From Capra hircus (taxonomy: Eukaryota; Chordata; Mammalia; Artiodactyla; Bovidae), in contig NW_017189517.1 in NCBI RefSeq assembly GCF_001704415.2, forward strand, positions 7,451,167 through 7,515,166: a DNA stretch of 64,000 nucleotides, in the 5' to 3' direction. Positions 59,111 to 64,000 of this stretch are shown piece by piece; within the stretch, counting starts at the first letter, position 1; each line of letters starts with the position of its first letter. The position numbers and the translations under genes are program-made. A model generated the notes under the pieces. It was given only the letters and a program-made list of their open reading frames with translations. It was not told the DNA's origin and did not search any database.

Positions 59111-60019
59111 TTTTGGTTCCTTCTTTATCTAGAAAATGCGTTACAAAAAAAATTGCCCATTGTGAAAATTTTAATATAATTACCTATGAAGTAAAAAGTG
59201 ATAGCTCCCCATAATTAGTTGATTCCTAATTTTATCCTCCCGAGATAACTACTGTTAGCAATTTGTATCCTTCCTAACCACTTTCTAAGCATAAACATAG
59301 GTATAATGTTTAAGAAGTGGGATCAAACTATAAATATCTTTTTGCATCTTTCTTCACTTGACAGTACAGCAAGGCATCTTTCCATATGCAGATCAATCTC
59401 ATACTTTTTTTTTGTTATGCTAAGTAAAGCCTTCTCCACCTATGATTATAAAAAATATCCTCCTATATTGTCATTTTAGTAGTTTTAGAAGCTATTTTTT
59501 TTTATCTTTAACTTAGTTATTAAAATAAAGTTGTTGTAAAAGAACAATTGTGGTGTCAGTGGAATTCTTAATATCATCTGGTCCACAATGTAGAGGGGAC
59601 GTCTCCACACATTCAAGAGAGGGGCTGGAAAACATTGTGCCTGTTAACTTGACACATTCAGACAGAACTTAAACTGCCTAGAGGAAGAGGGTGTGTGTGT
59701 GTGTGTGTGTGTGCATGCGTGCACGTGAGTATGTGTATATTTTCCTCCCTTGGGGTGTGTGTGTGCATGCGTGCACGTGAGTATGTGTATATTTTCCTCC
59801 CTTCTGTAACTCTTGCCTTTTGTATTTGGCTGCACGCATTTTCAAGAGGTGTAGATCAGTAATTTCCCATAGAGCCTTTAAAAGATGGACCAGGAATAAT
59901 TGGTCTATGTAATATCAGACCACTCTCTTGCCAGAACATTTTGAGAAGAATAAGGATTCAACAAGAAAGAAATGGCAGTTGCAATTCCCATAAAGACTTG
60001 TAGCACTGGAGCAAACTCG
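59111..60019. other. Intergenic sequence upstream of the CpG island
   Basis: Apart from the GT repeat, no element or exon is recognised. A stretch near 59110-59520 has an L1-like flavour but is too diverged to assign. Confidence 0.4.
59691..59803. repeat. (GT)n microsatellite with 52-bp tandem duplication
   Basis: A GT run at 59691-59712. The stretch gtgcatgcgtgcacgtgagt…tcctccctt at 59711-59751 recurs exactly at 59763-59803, period 52. Confidence 0.9.
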
Positions 60020-61127
60020 TGGTGAGTTCCGATGTCACTCAGTTTCAGACTTGCAGTTTTTATGCTGACACCCCAGGCTTCTCCCCCAGTGGCCACAGCT
60101 TTCTGGGCAGCAACCGCACCCCCCCACCCCGGCCCACCCCTCTACCCCCCACCCCCCACCTCCACCACGGCTCTGCGGAGTCCGGTAGTTCATCGACCCC
60201 ATCTCCGGGGGCTTTGGGACAAGGAAAGAGGTCGACTCCTTTTCTTTCCCACTTCTTGCTTCTTTAAGGGGTCGCCTCCTCTTGCCTTCCGGTTTTCTTC
60301 TGCGTTTTGGAGCCCTCTCTCTAGGACACGCCAAGATTCCAAAGCCGGAGAAGGATGGCAGCCCAGGTGTCTCTACAGGGCCCTTCCTGAGACCCCAGCG
60401 TTTGAGAATCGGGACTCAGGACTTAGCACCCCCAAGGGGGCGGGATGTGTGGGTGTGGGTGTTTGCTTTGGGGGTGGGGGGAGGGCACAGACCCGTTCAG
60501 ACCCTCCAGGGCTATAGCACACTATTGGCGCCGGCAAGGGTAGGCAATCTTGGCAGGGCCACGAGCAAGCGTTCTCACTGAGCCACTCCCGCGCGTGGCG
60601 AATCTGTCTCGCCCAGGGCTAGCTGGATGGGATCTAGAGTTGCAAGAGTTGCAAGAGTTGCAATAGTTACCCTGGGAGTGCACGGCCGGGCCGTCTCCTC
60701 CCACCACTTGTGCGCGCCCTGGCCGCCTCCCCTCCCCCGACAATGGGCGTCTCTGCAGGGGTTCTCCCTTTGGGCTACCGGAGTCCCTCCTCCACATCCC
60801 CGCCCCCATCCTTCGGGAAGCTAAAAGGGGGCGTGTGTGCGCTCCCGGGAGGAGTCGCCCTCTGCGGCCACGGCCAGAAGCGCCCCACTGGAGCCCCAAA
60901 GTCCGAGCAAGTTCCCGGTCTCCGGGCGCGCCGCGCTCTCGGCCTCTGGCGCCCGGGTCCCCACGAGAGGGCTCGGGGTCGTCGGGCGGTGGTGGCGTCG
61001 GCACCGAGCCGGCGGGCAGCGGAACGCCCCCGCCGGAGCCCGGACCAGCGGGGCCGGACGCACGGTGGAGGTCGGCGGCGGCGGTGGCGGGCCGGGCCAG
61101 CTGTCCCGGCCGAGCTCCCCGCTGAGG

Positions 61128-61383
61128 ATGGCGGCGGCGGCGGGCTCCCGGTACCACCTGGGTACGGACCCCGGGCACGCGCCCGGGATACCGGAGCCCC
61201 GGACCCTGGCGCCGAGTGGCAGTACCTGGGAACTGCCCCGGAACCGGGAAGGCGGCGCGTTAGTGCAGGCTACCCAGGACATCCCTCTGCAGGTGGACAT
61301 GTCCATGGCTCTGCGGCGCGTGCGGATTTCCGATAAGTACAGCAAGAGCTACTTCAGCCTGCTGCAAGCAGCCTCCGTCGCAA
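61128..61383 (+). CDS. Probable first coding exon of a CpG-island gene (MCF2 upstream exon suspected from synteny)
   Basis: An ATG in acceptable context (gaggATGg) opens 85 codons plus one base up to a consensus donor, GCAA|gtaagt at 61384. The peptide starts MAAAAGSRYHLGTDPGHAPG, has a proline-rich low-complexity middle, and ends in a more gene-like stretch, ALRRVRISDKYSKSYFSLLQ AASVA. ATGs at 61299 and 61305 are alternative starts. The frame is also open upstream to at least 60837, so the start is not certain. I do not recognise the peptide. ATP11C and MCF2 are adjacent on the same strand on the mammalian X, so an alternative 5' exon of MCF2 (Dbl, a Rho GEF) is the leading guess, but no Sec14, spectrin, DH or PH sequence is present to prove it. 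Reading on through the donor into the intron is considered an artefact. Confidence 0.55.
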
Positions 61384-61805
61384 GTAAGTTCCCCCCTCGC
61401 GCCCGCCGTCCCCAGGCCGGCTCGCGCGCCCCTCTCCTCGCGCGCTCCAGCCCCGGCCGCCCGGCTGCCGGGCGCACTTTGTCCTTCCTCCACCGGCGCC
61501 CGCTCGCTCGCCCTCCCCTGCCGCCCGCGCCCTTGGCTGGCCCGCCGTTTTCCTCCGGCCCGGGGCAGCGCTGCCGCGGGACCGTGAGAAGGTCCGGGTG
61601 GTGCGAGGACGTCTCCAGGGCGGGCGAGGAGCGGAGATGGGACCTGAACCAGCCCGTTGGGGGAGGTGGGGCTGCGCCGTATCTTCCAACTCCGCATCCC
61701 GCCGACCAGATGCTCCCCGCCTCCGCCTCCCGAAAGTGCATTTCCTTTGTATGAATGCTGGAAAAGCGGGGGCTGGGGGTTGAATCGCACGTTTGGGGAA
61801 AGCGA

Positions 61806-61826
61806 AAAAAAAAAAAAAAAAAAAAG
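61806..61826. repeat. Poly-A tract within the CpG island
   Basis: A run of about 20 A in otherwise GC-rich sequence, in the presumed first intron. No retroposon body precedes it. Confidence 0.8.
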
Positions 61827-62454
61827 CGCTCGGATTCAGAGACCCTTGGCACCGCGCTGGGAGGGGTCGTTGCAGAGAAAGCGTGCCGCCGGCGCCTTGG
61901 CTTTCTCACCCGGACTAGTGCGTCCTTCCAGCTGGGTCCACGAGTTTCCTGTCTTCCCGGGGTCCTCACTATAAAGGCAGAAGTTTTTCTCTGCCACTTC
62001 CGCGGTGTGGATGAGGGATGAGAGCGGCGATTGGGGGACCCTGGACGCGGTCACTTGACGGCCGTGATTCACACACCGATGCACATGCGTTTACCCCGTC
62101 AGAGGGGCCCTGCGATGGGGAGGGTGCAGCTCTGCTGTCTTACGTTCAGCCAGGGCTTTTCAGGCAAGTTTTCGAGGTACTGCAATTCACGGATGTGTCT
62201 TCCCCGGCAGCCCGTGGTGCTTTTGCCTTAGCAGGTGCTCAGCCTGGCGCAGGAAGTTTTGGCATCCCCAGAAATAGACTTGGAGACAATTTTCTGAAAA
62301 AATCAGATAGCCACCACACATGTTCAAAATATTCTGCCTCCTTCTTCTAGGCCAACCCCTGTATTTAGACCTCAGTAAGCCAAGGCTGCGGCTTATGCTC
62401 TTTCAGAAGCCCTCCACGTTTGGTTTTTGGGGTGGGCACTATTGTTTTCCGAGT

Positions 62455-62690
62455 CTTCCCAGGTGGCGCTAGTGGTAACGAACTTGCCTGTCATTGCAAG
62501 AGGTGTGAGAAACGCAGGTTCAATCCCTGGGTCTGGAAGATCCCTTGGAGGAGGGCATGGCAACCAACTCCAGTATTCTTGCCCGGAGAATCCCCATGGA
62601 CAGAGGAACCTGGCGGGCTGCAGCCATTGGAGTCTCACAGAATCTGGCGCGTTTGAAGCGACTTAGCATATACACATGCTATGGGTTTCC
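62455..62690 (+). mobile_element. BovA2/Bov-tA SINE, sense
   Basis: cttcccaggtggcgctagtgg…ggttcaatccctgggtctggaagatccc…cagtattcttgcccggag…ccatggacagaggaacctgg…gaagcgacttagcatatac. Confidence 0.9.
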
Positions 62691-64000
62691 AGGTGTGATC
62701 AAGCAGTAAGGGGAGTGTGGTAATGGGGCACGTGCTCCTTCTTCAGGTGTTGAGCGTCTGAAATGGCTTGAAATGCTTACACCAGACCCTCACTGGAACC
62801 TGGGCAGCTCAGGGAAGTGTGGGGAGTCCTTTGTGTCTTGTGTTTGTCTCTTGCATCTTCCTGAGAGTGAAAAAAAAAATCTCCATAGAAGATATGTATG
62901 CTTTCTTAACAAACATTAAATTAGCCATGCTATGAACTCGAAGTTGACATTTCTACTCCAGTGATTTCTCCCTTACTATAGTTGGGTGCGGTGTTTCATC
63001 CTCTATACCTCTAGGCTCCAGCGTGTTGGCAGGCTTCTGTCGCCTCAGCATTGTAAGTCGCAGCACCTGAATGACACCGGTTGCTGTGCTGTATTTTACA
63101 CCGGCAAACGGTGCTGTTTTGCCTTTTGGCATTTTTAGTAGCTGGCTGGACCAACAGAACGACCTGGAAGTGGTCTGTAGCTAGCTTGGCTGTTAGGACA
63201 TACACCCTAGGCCGATAGTTTTATGTGTGGAAAGGATTTCATCTATTTAAAAATAATTCATCCATTTAAAACATATATTTACAAGGCTTTTCTTCGTGGT
63301 TCAGAACTTTCCAAGAGATCATTTCAAGGATGATCATTTAGAGCCTGCTCGCTACCAAGATGTACCAAGGTGTAATAAACAAATTCACCTGTTTGTGCAG
63401 GATCTGTTGTGGGGTAGCCAGAAAAGCCTCTGCTGACTCGACAGAGGAAGTTAAGGAAAGACTTCAGGGAGAGGGTGAAGAAGGATCTGCAACTTTAAGG
63501 ATGCAGCCAAATGTCCAGGTGGACTGGAGACTGAGCACGGAATGTGGTGGGGAAAGGTAGGGAGAGGTCGTCTAGGCAAAGGAGGAAATAAGATGTGGCC
63601 AAAAGAGTAGAAAGGGGGCAGCATCATAGGTTGGGGGAGTCTTTTTGTAATGATGGGAGTGGAAAGTGTGGAAAACACAGGAGATCAATTTGGAGGAGTA
63701 GGCAGAGGCTGGATCAGGCATGTTAAAGGGCTTTACTTTGTAGAGCAGTGGGGAGCCGTCAGAGCATTGTGAATGGAGGAATAGAGCAAGGCTGCTGCAT
63801 AGGGTTGTAAGGGCGCACAGGGCGCACAGTGGTGGGCTGTGTTAGTGTGTGGTGGAGCTTCTTTCTTTTGCAAATACGACTCTGGAGGTTGTAGGGAGGA
63901 CCCAGTGTGTGGCATATGGAGCAGAGGAGGAAGTACAAAAATAGGGCGGCCAGTTAGAGAGCAGCTGGAACAAGCTGGGCAAGAGTGGATGAGTCAGTTC
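62691..64000. other. Presumed intron 1 of the CpG-island gene
   Basis: No exon recognised. 63450-63900 (gtaatgatgggagtgg…gcatgttaaagggctttactttg…gtggggagccgtcagag) resembles old L2/MIR-associated repeat text but is diverged. Confidence 0.4.

Larger units (their letters stand above)
60020..61960 (+). promoter_or_regulatory. CpG island / promoter region
   Basis: Base composition changes sharply from AT-rich repeats to strongly GC- and CpG-rich sequence between about 60.1 and 61.95 kb. GC-box-like motifs include gggggcggg near 60436 and cccgccccc near 60802. No TATA box is evident. Such islands mark vertebrate promoters, and this one contains a probable first coding exon with a consensus donor (61128-61383). 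A 9-bp unit gagttgcaa is repeated three times near 60640-60665. Direction is inferred from the exon, and bidirectional transcription is possible. Confidence 0.8.

Noticed and set aside
60521..61178. 218- and 174-codon open frames on the - strand in the CpG island
   Set aside because: High GC lowers stop frequency. The translations are Arg/Pro/Gly-rich with no domain, and the + strand has a better exon with a consensus donor.
61349..61969. 206-codon - strand frame over the first-exon donor
   Set aside because: Low-complexity GC-driven frame that includes translated poly-A/T. No splice or motif support.
1..64000. CRISPR arrays, operons, riboswitches, prophage or bacterial mobile elements
   Set aside because: The sequence is mammalian nuclear DNA. 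The recurring similar segments are SINEs and LINEs, not spaced direct repeats.

Overview
This is mammalian nuclear DNA from a ruminant, most likely a bovid such as cattle or a close relative. About half of it is recognisable interspersed repeat. The families are diagnostic: BovB (RTE-type) LINEs, BovA2 and Bov-tA SINEs, and CHR-type tRNA-Glu SINEs, with L1 and old MIR/L2 fragments beneath them. There is no prokaryotic-style gene organisation.

Region 1 (1-23.8 kb, + strand) is the 3' end of ATP11C, a plasma-membrane P4-ATPase (phospholipid flippase, class VI). Four constitutive exons (2228-2363, 4790-4855, 7917-8020, 11406-11559) encode the last four transmembrane helices. They splice in phase 0 to a set of alternative C-terminal exons. 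Two cassette exons (17407-17497, predicted, and 18155-18259) each carry a stop codon just before their donor. The common last exon (from 21218) encodes a third C-terminus and then a repeat-poor 3' UTR of about 2.5 kb, ending at an AATAAA at 23748. The SVRPLL sequence falls at the position of the PKC-regulated endocytosis site of ATP11C-a. The LLSYKH sequence marks the ATP11C-b tail. The arrangement implies the X chromosome.

Region 2 (23.8-60 kb) is intergenic and repeat-rich. It holds several BovB copies: one with a 5' inversion, one about 2.1 kb with the RT YADD box still readable, and one fused to a SINE tail. It also holds nested L1, CHR and BovA insertions and simple repeats. I see no host coding gene here.

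Region 3 (60-62 kb) is a strong CpG island. It contains a probable first coding exon on the + strand (ATG at 61128, donor at 61384). By synteny (ATP11C followed on the same strand by MCF2) it may be an upstream first exon of MCF2, but I could not confirm this from the peptide. 62-64 kb would be intron 1, with one BovA SINE.

I found no convincing undescribed system. The points most worth checking are the ATP11C alternative C-terminus architecture, a 104-bp intronic duplication that contains the likely branch point of an ATP11C exon, the unidentified CpG-island exon, an identical nonsense codon in the RT domain of two BovB copies, and a BovB-SINE chimera.
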